Below, piece after piece: positions 1-8,954 of a stretch of DNA of 64,000 nt. This stretch comes from Chitinophaga silvisoli (GTDB lineage Bacteria > Bacteroidota > Bacteroidia > Chitinophagales > Chitinophagaceae). The stretch is taken from NCBI RefSeq assembly GCF_003412465.1, contig NZ_QTJV01000010.1, positions 124,001 through 188,000 of the forward strand. Reading direction: 5' to 3'. Within the stretch, counting starts at the first letter, position 1, and each line of letters starts with the position of its first letter. The translations under genes and the position numbers were made by a program. The notes beneath the pieces are model-generated. The model was not told the origin of the DNA. It did not search any database and saw nothing but the letters and a program-made list of their open reading frames with translations.

Positions 1-773
1 TCCTCATCGCCGGTATTGTCATATGGGGCATCTGGCCGGGATCGGGGCAAAGGTACCCGGGCCATGAACTACTGTCCAGCGAGGTGTCAACCAGGCATGG
101 CTCCCGCTCAAAGATTACCCTGCCGGATGGTTCGGTCGTATGGCTGAACGTAGGCAGTAAACTGAATTACGACTATGGCAAGTCTGACAGCCGTGAAGTA
201 GTACTGGAAGGAGAGGCTTTTTTTGATGTACAAAAAGATGAAAACAGGCCATTTTTGATTCATACCCGCAAGATGGATATCACTGTATTGGGCACAACAT
301 TCAATGTAAGATCGTACAGGGACGATAAAACGGTGGAAACCTCCCTCATCCAGGGTAAAGTAGAAGTGACGATCAAAGGAGACAAGCCTGAAAAAATCAT
401 ACTGGCACCTAATCAAAAGATCGTGTTGCCGAACCAGGAAGCAGCAGTCATTGCACCCTCAAATACAGCGACAACAGGCAAAGAACAATATACGTTGAGT
501 GAGGTCCGTATCAATCCGAAGGACAGCCTGGTGGTTGAAACCGCATGGAAAGAGAACTATCTCATTTTCAACAATGAAAGATTTGAAGACATCGCAATAA
601 AAATGGAACGCTGGTTCGATGTACACATCATATTCCAGGATTCCGCAGTGAAGAATTACCGGTTCACCGGCACCTTCGCCAATGAAACAGTTGAACAGAC
701 ACTGGATGCATTGCAGTTTTCATCCATGTTCCATTATCATATCGATAAAAAGCAGGTCATTATAAAACGATAG
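1..773 (+). CDS. FecR family anti-sigma factor (5' end outside window)
   Basis: Partial gene: the frame (codons starting at base 3) is open from the window edge, so the real start is upstream, and the GTG at 84 is only an internal codon. The visible 256 residues begin with a hydrophobic run (LIAGIVIWGIW), the likely single inner-membrane helix. The periplasmic FecR domain follows (TLPDGSVVWLN, VVLEGEAFFDV, VLGTTFNVRSY), then a C-terminal DUF4974/STN-like part (FEDIAIKMERWFDVHI, YRFTGTF). In this family the protein relays occupancy of a TonB receptor to an ECF sigma factor. The SusC/SusD pair directly downstream is the expected partner; the sigma gene should lie just left of the window (inference). 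Confidence 0.93.
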   Translation, partial: LIAGIVIWGIWPGSGQRYPGHELLSSEVSTRHGSRSKITLPDGSVVWLNVGSKLNYDYGKSDSREVVLEGEAFFDVQKDENRPFLIHTRKMDITVLGTTFNVRSYRDDKTVETSLIQGKVEVTIKGDKPEKIILAPNQKIVLPNQEAAVIAPSNTATTGKEQYTLSEVRINPKDSLVVETAWKENYLIFNNERFEDIAIKMERWFDVHIIFQDSAVKNYRFTGTFANETVEQTLDALQFSSMFHYHIDKKQVIIKR

Positions 774-1013
774 CCTAAGGGTCATATCAACCAAATTTTT
801 GCTTATAACTATTGAACTTAATATCTCATAAAAACTAAACCGCAGTATGCATTTTTGATGTAAACACATACCTGTTTCTAATTACAACATGAAATGAAAA
901 GGGGAAATGCTACGAACATTCCCCCTTCAACCAAGATCATTACAGTTACCGGCTGCTTCATTTGGCGATGAGGCTGGTCCTGTATTTTATTGACCTTTAA
1001 TCAATCTAAAAGT

Positions 1014-4000
1014 ATGGAAAAAACCAGACTTCTGTCTTTTTTACCAAAACCTGAATCTGTTTTAAAAGTTTTTTTTGTCATGAAACTGGCCTTTACGGTG
1101 ATATTGCTGACCTGTATGCAGGTGTCTGCGAATGTTTATTCGCAGCAGCGGTTCACATTAAATCTGGAGGAAATTAAGCTGGCCAGGCTACTTAAGCTGA
1201 TTGAAAGGGAAAGTGATTACCGGTTTGTATACAGCAATGACCTGATTGCCACTGATGAAAAAGTTACTGTCAACGTAGATAATCAACCACTGGAAAAGGT
1301 GCTGGAACAGGCACTGACCCATACCGGTCTCACTTTCAAGGTGATGTCAGGAAAGTTGGTGGGTATTGCTCCCGGCTCGCAGGTGATAGCCGATAATCCG
1401 GTGAAAGGGCTTATCACGGATGCTTCCGGAGCACCACTGCCGGGTGTAAGTGTAAGGATTGCTAAAACAGGCAAAGGCACTGTCACCAATGCCAATGGTG
1501 AATTCCAGCTGGAAGCACCTACTACCGCTACCCTGGTGATTAGCTACGTAGGTTATTTAGATCAGGAAGTGCCGGTAAAAGGCCGTTCGACTGTGAATGT
1601 AACCATGGTCCTGGATACAAAAGGCCTGAATGAAGTGGTGGTGATTGCCTATGGTACGGCCAACCGCAAAACCTTTACCGGCTCCCTGGCACAGGTGGAA
1701 GGGAAAACCCTGGAAAGCAGGCCTGTCACCAATGCATTTAATGCACTGGAAGGCGCAGCCCCGGGTGTACAGGTAAATGCAGGTTCTGGTCAGCCGGGTG
1801 ATGGCCCCAGCATCCGTATACGTGGTATCGGTTCTATCAATGCCAGCAGTGAGCCCCTGTACGTGGTGGATGGTGTTCCCTATTCCGGTGATATTTCAAG
1901 CATTAATGCCAACGATATAGAAAGTATTTCCCTGCTGAAAGATGCTGCCTCCTCTGCCTTGTATGGAGCCCGCGCCGCAAATGGCGTAGTCATGATCACG
2001 ACCAAAAAAGGAAAGCAAAGAGGTAATCATATCAGCATCAGGGCTATGCAGGGCGTAACCAGCCGTGGTTTACCTGAGTACGATCGTGTCAGTGCAGAGG
2101 AATATTACCCGCTCATGTGGGAAGCATATCGCAACTCATTGCTGAAAAGTAATTATTCCCTGAGCGATGCAAGTGCTATTGCTGCAGGACAGGTGGCTGG
2201 AAAAGAAGGAATCTTCGAGCAACTGGCTTATAATCCTTTCAATGTAGCCAACAATGAGATTGTAGGCACAGATGGAAAACTGAATCCCAATGCCAAACTG
2301 CGCTATGCAGAAGACCTGGATTGGGAAAAAGCTATTCAACGCACGGGTGTCCGTGGAGATTACAACGTTAATTTCAATGGCAACAGTGAGAAGAGCGATT
2401 ACCTCATCTCCCTGGGATATGTGAAAGAAAAAGGATTCGTGAACAAGTCCGATTTCCAGCGTGTGACTGGTCGTATCAACCTGAATACACAGCCCCTGAA
2501 ATGGTTTAAAACAGGTATTAATGCCAACGGAAGCTATATTACTTCCAACCAGGCAAATACGGATGGTAGTACTTCTTATGTCAATCCATTCAACTTTGCC
2601 CGCAACATAGGACCTATTTATCCTGTATATGCCCACGATCCCGCTACCGGCGATTACCTGCTGGACGACAATGGTAATAAAATGTATGACCTGGGTAATA
2701 TGACAGCATATGGTCTGAAAGCCCGTCCGAGTGGTGCTTATCCTGGCCGGCATGTGATTGCGGAAACAGAATACAACGACAACAATTTCAAACGTAATAA
2801 CTTATCTGCCAGAACATTTGGAGAAATCAGTTTTCTGCGTGACTTTAAATTCACAACCAATCTAAGTGTAGATATCACCAACACCCTCTATGGTACTTAT
2901 GATAACACAACTGTAGGTGACGGGGCTCCTGCCGGCAGGGCTTCCCGTGAGAACCTGATGAGAGTGGGGTTCACTATGAATGAACTGCTGAACTATGGAC
3001 ATTCATTTGGCAAACACAGGGTGGAAGCACTGGTAGGCCATGAAAATTATGACCTGACCAGGGACCTGTTGTATGGCTCCCGTCAGAACATCATTCTCGA
3101 TGCAGGCAATTCTGAACTGATCAACTTTACGACGACCAACAGTCTTTATTCTTACCAGGTGAAATACCGTACAGAAGGTTATTTATCCAGGTTGAATTAT
3201 AGTTACGATGATAAATATTTCCTGTCCGGTTCATTCCGCCGGGATGGAACCAGCCGTTTCTCCAATGACCTGCGCTGGGGTAACTTCTATTCAATTGGTG
3301 CAGCCTGGAGAATGGATGGTGAAAACTTCATCAAAAATATCAGTTTTATTGACCTCCTGAAATTACGTGCATCCTATGGCGTAGTCGGTAATGATGCCCT
3401 GCTGGATGCGAATGAAAATGCAATTTACTATGCATGGCAGGCATTGTACGAACCTTATTCAAATGCAGATGAAGCAGGTATGTTGCAGAGCTCAATTGGC
3501 AGTAAGCTGCAGTGGGAACAGAATAAAACCTATGATGTGGGGGTGGATTTTGGTGTCCTCAAGCAACGTATTACAGGTAGCGTGGAATATTTCCACCGCC
3601 AGTCAAGCAACCTCCTGTTTAGCGTACCATTACCTTTATCCAGTGGTGTGACCGAACAATATGCTAACATCGGTACGATGTACAACCGGGGTATTGAAGT
3701 AAACATCGGTGCAGATGTGCTGAAGGTAAAAGATTTCAAATGGAGAATAGATGTAAATGCCACTACCTACAAAAACAAGGTGACCAAACTGCCTAGCAGT
3801 GAGATCATCAGCGGCACCAAGAAACTGACCGAAGGGCATGGCATGTACGATTACTGGCTGCGCGAATACAAAGGTGTGAATGAAGCTACGGGTTCTCCTT
3901 TGTTCAGGGCACAGGCGCTGACCGATACTTCGAATACCTGGGTGTTAAAGTCAGGAGACACGGTTACGACCAATATCAATAATGCCAAATACCACTATGC

Positions 4001-4499
4001 AGGTTCTGCTATACCTGATGTATATGGTGGTATTACCAATACCCTGACATATAAGAATTTTGAATTGTCATTCCTGTTAAGTTACCAGATCGGTGGCAAA
4101 GTATATGATGCCACTTACGCGGCATTGATGCATGAAAGTACTTATGGTACTGCATTGCATAAAGATGCGCTGAAACGCTGGCAGAAAGCAGGCGATAAAA
4201 CAAATGTACCAAGAATGGATGCATCTGAAACAACTAACCTGGCCAGTGCCACTTCTGACCGCTGGCTTACAGACGCTTCGTTCCTGAACCTGAGAAGGGT
4301 ATCACTGGGTTATACTTTATCCAAACGTACCATTTCAAGATTGCACCTGGATGCTGTAAATGTATTTGTAAGTGGTGAAAACCTGGCGATGTTCTCTGCA
4401 CGGAAAGGCATGAATATCACCCAGTCATATACTGGTGTGACTTCAAACGGATATGTGCCTTCCCGCATTGTGACTTTTGGTATTAATGTTTCACTCTAA
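1014..4499 (+). CDS. SusC/RagA-type TonB-dependent outer membrane receptor
   Basis: Outer-membrane nutrient importer driven by TonB. The ATG at 1014 is preferred over an in-frame TTG at 990 because it leads straight into a typical SusC N-terminus (about 1161 aa): a long basic leader, then a hydrophobic signal sequence (MKLAFTVILLTCMQVSA). Next come an STN domain (about residues 45-105, FTLNLEEIKLARLL), a carboxypeptidase-regulatory-like domain (about 130-205, VKGLITDASGAPLPGVSV), the plug (IRIRGIGSINAS, PLYVVDGVPY) and the 22-strand barrel ending in VTFGINVSL. The STN domain marks a receptor that also signals to a FecR/sigma pair, consistent with the FecR gene upstream. SusD follows after 14 bases. 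The substrate cannot be read from the sequence, and no glycoside hydrolase is adjacent. Confidence 0.95.
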   Translation: MEKTRLLSFLPKPESVLKVFFVMKLAFTVILLTCMQVSANVYSQQRFTLNLEEIKLARLLKLIERESDYRFVYSNDLIATDEKVTVNVDNQPLEKVLEQALTHTGLTFKVMSGKLVGIAPGSQVIADNPVKGLITDASGAPLPGVSVRIAKTGKGTVTNANGEFQLEAPTTATLVISYVGYLDQEVPVKGRSTVNVTMVLDTKGLNEVVVIAYGTANRKTFTGSLAQVEGKTLESRPVTNAFNALEGAAPGVQVNAGSGQPGDGPSIRIRGIGSINASSEPLYVVDGVPYSGDISSINANDIESISLLKDAASSALYGARAANGVVMITTKKGKQRGNHISIRAMQGVTSRGLPEYDRVSAEEYYPLMWEAYRNSLLKSNYSLSDASAIAAGQVAGKEGIFEQLAYNPFNVANNEIVGTDGKLNPNAKLRYAEDLDWEKAIQRTGVRGDYNVNFNGNSEKSDYLISLGYVKEKGFVNKSDFQRVTGRINLNTQPLKWFKTGINANGSYITSNQANTDGSTSYVNPFNFARNIGPIYPVYAHDPATGDYLLDDNGNKMYDLGNMTAYGLKARPSGAYPGRHVIAETEYNDNNFKRNNLSARTFGEISFLRDFKFTTNLSVDITNTLYGTYDNTTVGDGAPAGRASRENLMRVGFTMNELLNYGHSFGKHRVEALVGHENYDLTRDLLYGSRQNIILDAGNSELINFTTTNSLYSYQVKYRTEGYLSRLNYSYDDKYFLSGSFRRDGTSRFSNDLRWGNFYSIGAAWRMDGENFIKNISFIDLLKLRASYGVVGNDALLDANENAIYYAWQALYEPYSNADEAGMLQSSIGSKLQWEQNKTYDVGVDFGVLKQRITGSVEYFHRQSSNLLFSVPLPLSSGVTEQYANIGTMYNRGIEVNIGADVLKVKDFKWRIDVNATTYKNKVTKLPSSEIISGTKKLTEGHGMYDYWLREYKGVNEATGSPLFRAQALTDTSNTWVLKSGDTVTTNINNAKYHYAGSAIPDVYGGITNTLTYKNFELSFLLSYQIGGKVYDATYAALMHESTYGTALHKDALKRWQKAGDKTNVPRMDASETTNLASATSDRWLTDASFLNLRRVSLGYTLSKRTISRLHLDAVNVFVSGENLAMFSARKGMNITQSYTGVTSNGYVPSRIVTFGINVSL

Positions 4500-4513
4500 A
4501 ACAGGATTGACTA

Positions 4514-5983
4514 ATGAAGAACTTTATATATATACTTTCTGCTGCGGCCTTATTTTCTTTTTCAGCGTGCAAGAAGGATTACCTGGATACGATGCCTACA
4601 GACAGTTATGCTTCTGACCAGGTATTTACTACTGTTGACAATGCCTGGAATGCCATCAATGGTATTCACCGCTCCCTCTACAAGCAATATGATAATCAGG
4701 ATCAGGGCGGCCAGGGAAGTATGATGATTATAAACGACATGCTGGGTGAGGACCTGGTGATGACGGCTGCAGGCAATAGCTGGTATAATCCGACCTACAA
4801 GTGGACTATGCATCGTAATTCTTCTGCCTCCTTATTGAAATATAGCTACCTCTTTTATTATAAAATCATTTCCAATGCGAATATGATCATCAATAATATA
4901 GACGGGGCGGTTGGATCAGAAAGTGACAGGAAGAACATCAAGGGACAGGCTTATGCTTACAGGGCCTGGGCCATGTGGAACCTGGTACAGTACTTTGCCA
5001 TCCGCTATGATGGCAGCGGGGGTAATACACAATTAGGTGTGCCGGTATTGACTACAAACGTAACAGAGGGCCAGCCAAGAGCTACGGTAGAAGAAGTGTA
5101 TAAACAAATGAACATGGATGCTGATTCAGCGATTGCTGATTTGACGGTTGCATCTGCGCCGAATAATAAGTCTCATATCAATGTGAATACAGCTAAAGGG
5201 ATTAAAGCCCGTATTGCCCTGACACAGCAACACTGGGCAGATGCTGCTAAATATGCAGCGGAGGCAAAGGCCGGTTATACGCTGATGACGAATGCAAGTT
5301 ACCAGGCTGGTTTCAATGACTATACTAACAGTGAATGGATGTGGGGCAGTCACCAGATTTCTGAGCAGACCAGCTATTTTTATTCCTTTTTTGCTTTTAT
5401 GTCCTGTAACTTCAACTCAACCAATATCCGCACGAATCCTAAAGCGATTAACAGCACTTTGTACAATCAGATCAGTGCTACGGATGTACGTAAAAAGATG
5501 TGGAGTGTGGATGGCAGTGGTGTAACGGTGCCTTCAGGCGGCTTACTGAAACCATATATGAATAAGAAGTTCCTGGCAGCCAGTTCCAGCAGCAGTATCG
5601 GGGATGTACCGATTATGCGTGCAGCAGAAATGTACCTGATAGAGGCGGAGGCAGATGCAAGAATGGGGCAGGATGCCGCAGCGGCAGATGTATTGTATAC
5701 CTTAGCGGTGAACAGGGATCCCGGTTATGTAAAGAGCACCAGTACCGGGGATGCATTATTGAAGGAGATCCTGTTTCAGCGCCGGATTGAGTTGTGGGGA
5801 GAAGGGTTCAGGTTCTTTGACCTGAAGCGTATGAATGCAGCGCTGGACAGAACAGGGGCGAATCATAGTACTACATTGACCAGTGGCCTGATGACGATGC
5901 CAGCGGGGGATAAGCAGTGGCAGTTCCTGATCCCGCAGGATGAAATAAATGCGAATAAGGCGGTTATACAAAACGATTTATAA
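4514..5983 (+). CDS. SusD/RagB family outer membrane lipoprotein
   Basis: Surface lipoprotein that caps the SusC barrel and captures ligand. A signal peptide ends at a lipobox with Cys19 (FSFSAC). The rest has the SusD pattern: an N-terminal SusD-like region (YLDTMPTDSYASDQVFTT), tetratricopeptide-like helices in the middle (GQAYAYRAWAMWNLVQYF) and the C-terminal RagB/SusD signature (MRAAEMYLIEAEADARMG, ILFQRRIELWGEGFRFFDL). At 489 aa it has the normal family length. It lies 14 bases after its SusC partner and is followed by a strong terminator, so FecR-SusC-SusD probably forms the regulated unit. Confidence 0.95.
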   Translation: MKNFIYILSAAALFSFSACKKDYLDTMPTDSYASDQVFTTVDNAWNAINGIHRSLYKQYDNQDQGGQGSMMIINDMLGEDLVMTAAGNSWYNPTYKWTMHRNSSASLLKYSYLFYYKIISNANMIINNIDGAVGSESDRKNIKGQAYAYRAWAMWNLVQYFAIRYDGSGGNTQLGVPVLTTNVTEGQPRATVEEVYKQMNMDADSAIADLTVASAPNNKSHINVNTAKGIKARIALTQQHWADAAKYAAEAKAGYTLMTNASYQAGFNDYTNSEWMWGSHQISEQTSYFYSFFAFMSCNFNSTNIRTNPKAINSTLYNQISATDVRKKMWSVDGSGVTVPSGGLLKPYMNKKFLAASSSSSIGDVPIMRAAEMYLIEAEADARMGQDAAAADVLYTLAVNRDPGYVKSTSTGDALLKEILFQRRIELWGEGFRFFDLKRMNAALDRTGANHSTTLTSGLMTMPAGDKQWQFLIPQDEINANKAVIQNDL

Positions 5984-6000
5984 TAAGCCTATTTGGTAAT

Positions 6001-6043
6001 AAAAAAAGAGGATGCTCAAAGTAATGAGCATCCTCTTTTTTTT
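6001..6043. terminator. Bidirectional rho-independent terminator (susD / cutC)
   Basis: An 11-bp stem (GAGGATGCTCA / TGAGCATCCTC) with a 6-base loop is flanked by a run of A on the left and T on the right, so it can stop transcription from both sides. It lies 17 bases after susD and directly at the end of cutC. Confidence 0.9.
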
Positions 6044-6049
6044 GCCTGG

Positions 6050-6790
6050 CTATTTATTTGCCAGCGTTAATATTTTCTTCACTTCATCCACCTGTGTTTG
6101 TGAGATGCCATATTCAGGCACGCCTGGTATACCTCCCATACTCACATTGGGGTTCCTGTACACCATCCTGCTTTCATTATAGCCTTTGGCGGTGGTGTGA
6201 AACTCTGTGGCACCGGTAGCCTGGATCAGGGCAGCGATGTTATTCGCTCTTACGCCGGAACCCACCATGATGGCAATACGACCTGCTGATTTTTCAACCA
6301 GCGTTTTCAGGAGCTCAGTACCTTCGATAGCGGTATTTCGCTGGCCGGAGGTGAGGATCCGCTCACAGCCTGTGCTGATCACGTCTTCCAGCGCCTGCAT
6401 AGGATCGGCCGTCATATCAAAAGCGCGGTGAAAGGTGACTCCCAGGGGCCATGCCAGTTCTACGAGTGCTTTGGTACGGGGTATATCCACCTTGCCATCC
6501 GCGGTCAGCAAGCCGATCACCACGCCATTGCAACCCAGTTCTTTGCAGAGCTGGATGTCTTTTTGCATAGTAGCATATTCCAGGTCATCGTACAGGAAAT
6601 CGCCACCACGCGGGCGGATGATAGGATAGAGGTCAATATTCACCTTTTCGCGTGCCAGGGCAATGGTGGCATAGCTGGGAGTGGTACCGCCTTCCAGGAG
6701 GTTGTCACACAGTTCTATACGTTTAGCACCACCTTCCTGTGCTGCGATACAGGAGGCTACTGAACCCGCACATATTTCAAGTGTAATCAT
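6050..6790 (-). CDS. cutC: CutC family protein (copper homeostasis protein CutC)
   Basis: TIM-barrel protein of the CutC family, 246 aa, normal length. Family signatures are present: the N-terminal LEICAGSVASC and GAKRIELCDNLLEGG, then IIRPRGGDF, FHRAFDM, GCERILTSGQ and IMVGSGVRANNI. CutC was named for a copper phenotype in E. coli, but its biochemical role is unsettled. Here it is the last gene of a minus-strand run with a sugar permease, a ROK kinase and glycosylasparaginase, 110 bases after the latter, which may point to a role in amino-sugar or glycan metabolism rather than copper (inference). Confidence 0.9.
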   Translation of the reverse strand: MITLEICAGSVASCIAAQEGGAKRIELCDNLLEGGTTPSYATIALAREKVNIDLYPIIRPRGGDFLYDDLEYATMQKDIQLCKELGCNGVVIGLLTADGKVDIPRTKALVELAWPLGVTFHRAFDMTADPMQALEDVISTGCERILTSGQRNTAIEGTELLKTLVEKSAGRIAIMVGSGVRANNIAALIQATGATEFHTTAKGYNESRMVYRNPNVSMGGIPGVPEYGISQTQVDEVKKILTLANK

Positions 6791-6900
6791 GTCTTATTGA
6801 TAGGGAGCTTGTGGCAAAAGTAAGCTGAAGGCATGGCGCATTTAAACGCTCCATCATTGTCCCGTATTAAACCGGGAGTGCTTACTGGTGATACGCGCTC

Positions 6901-7956
6901 TTATTTATAGTAGCTTTTGCCGTCAATCAGCACATTATTTTCCTTCTCAGAAAGCACTGCATAGTTAAATCCTTTCTGCAGGCAATAAGCGCCGTATTCA
7001 CCTTTTTTATTCACTGCCAGGAAACCCACCTGCAGGCCTTTGGATCTTTCAGGACCTTTCTTCACAATGCGTTCTACGGCTTCTTTACAAGCTTTTTCAG
7101 GGGAGTAACCCTGGCGCATCAGTTCTACAACCAGGTGGCTACCTACGATGCGGATCACTTCTTCACCCACACCTGTGGAGGTAGCAGCGCCGATCTCGTT
7201 GTCAACATACAAGCCAGCACCGATGATAGGAGAATCACCTACACGGCCATGGAGTTTGTAGGCCATACCACTGGTGGTGCATGCACCGGAGAGGTCTCCG
7301 TTTGCATCGATCGCCACCATACCGATGGTATCGTGGTTATACTGGTTACCAGGCAGCATACGGGGACTGAAAGTAGTCGGGTTAGAACCTTGTCCGTAAG
7401 ATGAATTTTCGATGTTCATGACAGGCTTATACTCAGATTTTTTCAGCCACTCTTTCCATGCCTTTTCGGACTCGGGGGTGAGCAGGTTTTCCTTTTTAAA
7501 GCCCTGTGACAGTGCGAATTGCAGTGCACCATCACCCACCAGCATTACATGCGGTGTTTTTTCCATTACCGCACGGGCAACGGAGATAGCGTGTGTAATG
7601 TGCTCCAGGGAAGCTACGGAGCCACAATTGCCTTTCTCATCCATGATACAGGCATCGAGGGTTACACGGCCATCACGGTCAGGGTAACCGCTGAAGCCTA
7701 CGGTGTGGTTGTTGGGATCGGCTTCCGGTACTTTCACACCGGCTTCCACTGCATCCAGCGCACGACCACCTTTCTTTAAAATCTCCCATGCGGCCAGGTT
7801 GGCAGCACGGCCGAAATCCCATGTAGATAATACGATGGGCTTAGTGCTTCTGTCTTTTTTTACAAACGGAGCTGCATGTGCGCTCTTTACCCCGTCTAAA
7901 GACAAAGCAGCGGCACCGAGGGCCGCTGCTTTTAAAAAATGTCTGCGATCTTGCAT
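6901..7956 (-). CDS. N4-(beta-N-acetylglucosaminyl)-L-asparaginase (glycosylasparaginase), Tat-exported
   Basis: N-terminal nucleophile hydrolase that cleaves GlcNAc-Asn, the linkage left after N-glycoprotein breakdown, to aspartate and amino-GlcNAc. It has a twin-arginine signal (RRHFLKAAALGAAALS). The mature protein closely matches the Elizabethkingia enzyme in motifs I recall: TKPIVLSTWDFG, DRDGRVTLDACIMDE, ARAVMEKTPHVMLVGDGA, GACTTSGMAYK and HGRVGDSPIIGAG. The autoproteolytic nucleophile is Thr210 in HDTIG. About 23 residues (184-207, rich in Ser, Asn, Gly and Pro) are inserted just before the cleavage site compared with the Elizabethkingia sequence as I recall it. It follows the ROK kinase after 32 bases, probably in one operon with the permease upstream. 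Confidence 0.94.
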   Translation of the reverse strand: MQDRRHFLKAAALGAAALSLDGVKSAHAAPFVKKDRSTKPIVLSTWDFGRAANLAAWEILKKGGRALDAVEAGVKVPEADPNNHTVGFSGYPDRDGRVTLDACIMDEKGNCGSVASLEHITHAISVARAVMEKTPHVMLVGDGALQFALSQGFKKENLLTPESEKAWKEWLKKSEYKPVMNIENSSYGQGSNPTTFSPRMLPGNQYNHDTIGMVAIDANGDLSGACTTSGMAYKLHGRVGDSPIIGAGLYVDNEIGAATSTGVGEEVIRIVGSHLVVELMRQGYSPEKACKEAVERIVKKGPERSKGLQVGFLAVNKKGEYGAYCLQKGFNYAVLSEKENNVLIDGKSYYK

Positions 7957-7988
7957 GATGTTTAAATTACAAGTGCTTTATGTTGGTA

Positions 7989-8954
7989 TTAATCTTTCAT
8001 CTCCCATGCCAGTGCGCTCGCACCTAATATAGCAGCATCGCTTTCTTTCAGTTCGGAGAATACCAGCTTTACCTTATTCTGGAAGATAGGCAGCAGGTTC
8101 TTTTCCATATGCTCACGAACTGGTTTCATTAACAGATCGCCGGCTTTGGTCAGACCACCAAACAGTACGATCGCTTCAGGGCTGGAGAACATGACGAAGT
8201 TCGCCAATGCCTCACCCAGGATCTTACCGGTGAATTCATATACTTCCATGGCCAGCGGATCGCCCTTCATGGCAGCTTCATAAATTACTTTTGAATTTAC
8301 TTCTTCTTTTTTGAATTCACGCAGCAGACTTTTTGTGTCCGGGCGGGTTTCCAGGAATTCAAGTGCAGTGTTGGTCACACCTGTAGCGGAAGCGTAAGCT
8401 TCCAGTGAGCCATGTGCCTTGGTTCCGGGATGGAAACGGCCACCAGGTATTACGATACAGTGACCCAGTTCACCGGCAAAGCCGTCGTGGCCATAGATCA
8501 GCTGACCATTGGCGACGATACCGCTACCTACGCCTGTACCCAGGGTGATGACGATAAAGTCTCTCATGCTTCTGGCAGCACCGTACATGAATTCACCCAA
8601 CGCAGCTGCATTTGCGTCATTTGTTAAAACAGCAGGGACACCAAATTTAGCTTCCAGCAATTTCGACAATGGAACTACACCCTTCCAGCGAAGGTTCGGA
8701 GCGTATTCAATATTTCCGGTATAAAAGTTTCCGTTAGGAGCTCCTACACCAATTCCTCTGATGTTCTTGATACCACCTACCTGCTCGATCAGTACGGAAA
8801 GGTGTCCGTGCAGTTCGTCCAGGAATGCGTTTACGTCTTCGTGTTGGTTCGTTAGCATACGACCATCACACAGAATATTACCTCTGCGATCTACTATGCC
8901 AAACTTTGTATTGGTTCCTCCAATATCAATGCCCACCGCTAATTGCTGACTCAT
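7989..8954 (-). CDS. ROK family sugar kinase (probable N-acetylglucosamine/glucose kinase)
   Basis: Cytoplasmic ATP-dependent hexose kinase of the ROK family, 321 aa. The phosphate-1 motif is DIGGTNTKFGIVD, the catalytic Asp lies in LTNDANAAALGE, then TLGTGVGSGIV, GELGH and the adenosine motif IVLFGGLTKAG. The usual ROK zinc motif (C-x-C-x4-C after GELGH) is missing: the stretch reads GGRFHPGTKAHGSLEAYAS, with none of the three cysteines. The first 29 bases overlap the end of the permease gene, implying translational coupling. With a FucP-type permease before it and glycosylasparaginase after it, GlcNAc is the most likely substrate (inference); glucokinase is the alternative. Confidence 0.9.
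   Translation of the reverse strand: MSQQLAVGIDIGGTNTKFGIVDRRGNILCDGRMLTNQHEDVNAFLDELHGHLSVLIEQVGGIKNIRGIGVGAPNGNFYTGNIEYAPNLRWKGVVPLSKLLEAKFGVPAVLTNDANAAALGEFMYGAARSMRDFIVITLGTGVGSGIVANGQLIYGHDGFAGELGHCIVIPGGRFHPGTKAHGSLEAYASATGVTNTALEFLETRPDTKSLLREFKKEEVNSKVIYEAAMKGDPLAMEVYEFTGKILGEALANFVMFSSPEAIVLFGGLTKAGDLLMKPVREHMEKNLLPIFQNKVKLVFSELKESDAAILGASALAWEMKD

Noticed and set aside
990..1013. TTG start of the first SusC gene
   Set aside because: The ATG eight codons later gives the usual SusC N-terminus; a TTG start would add an untypical eight residues.
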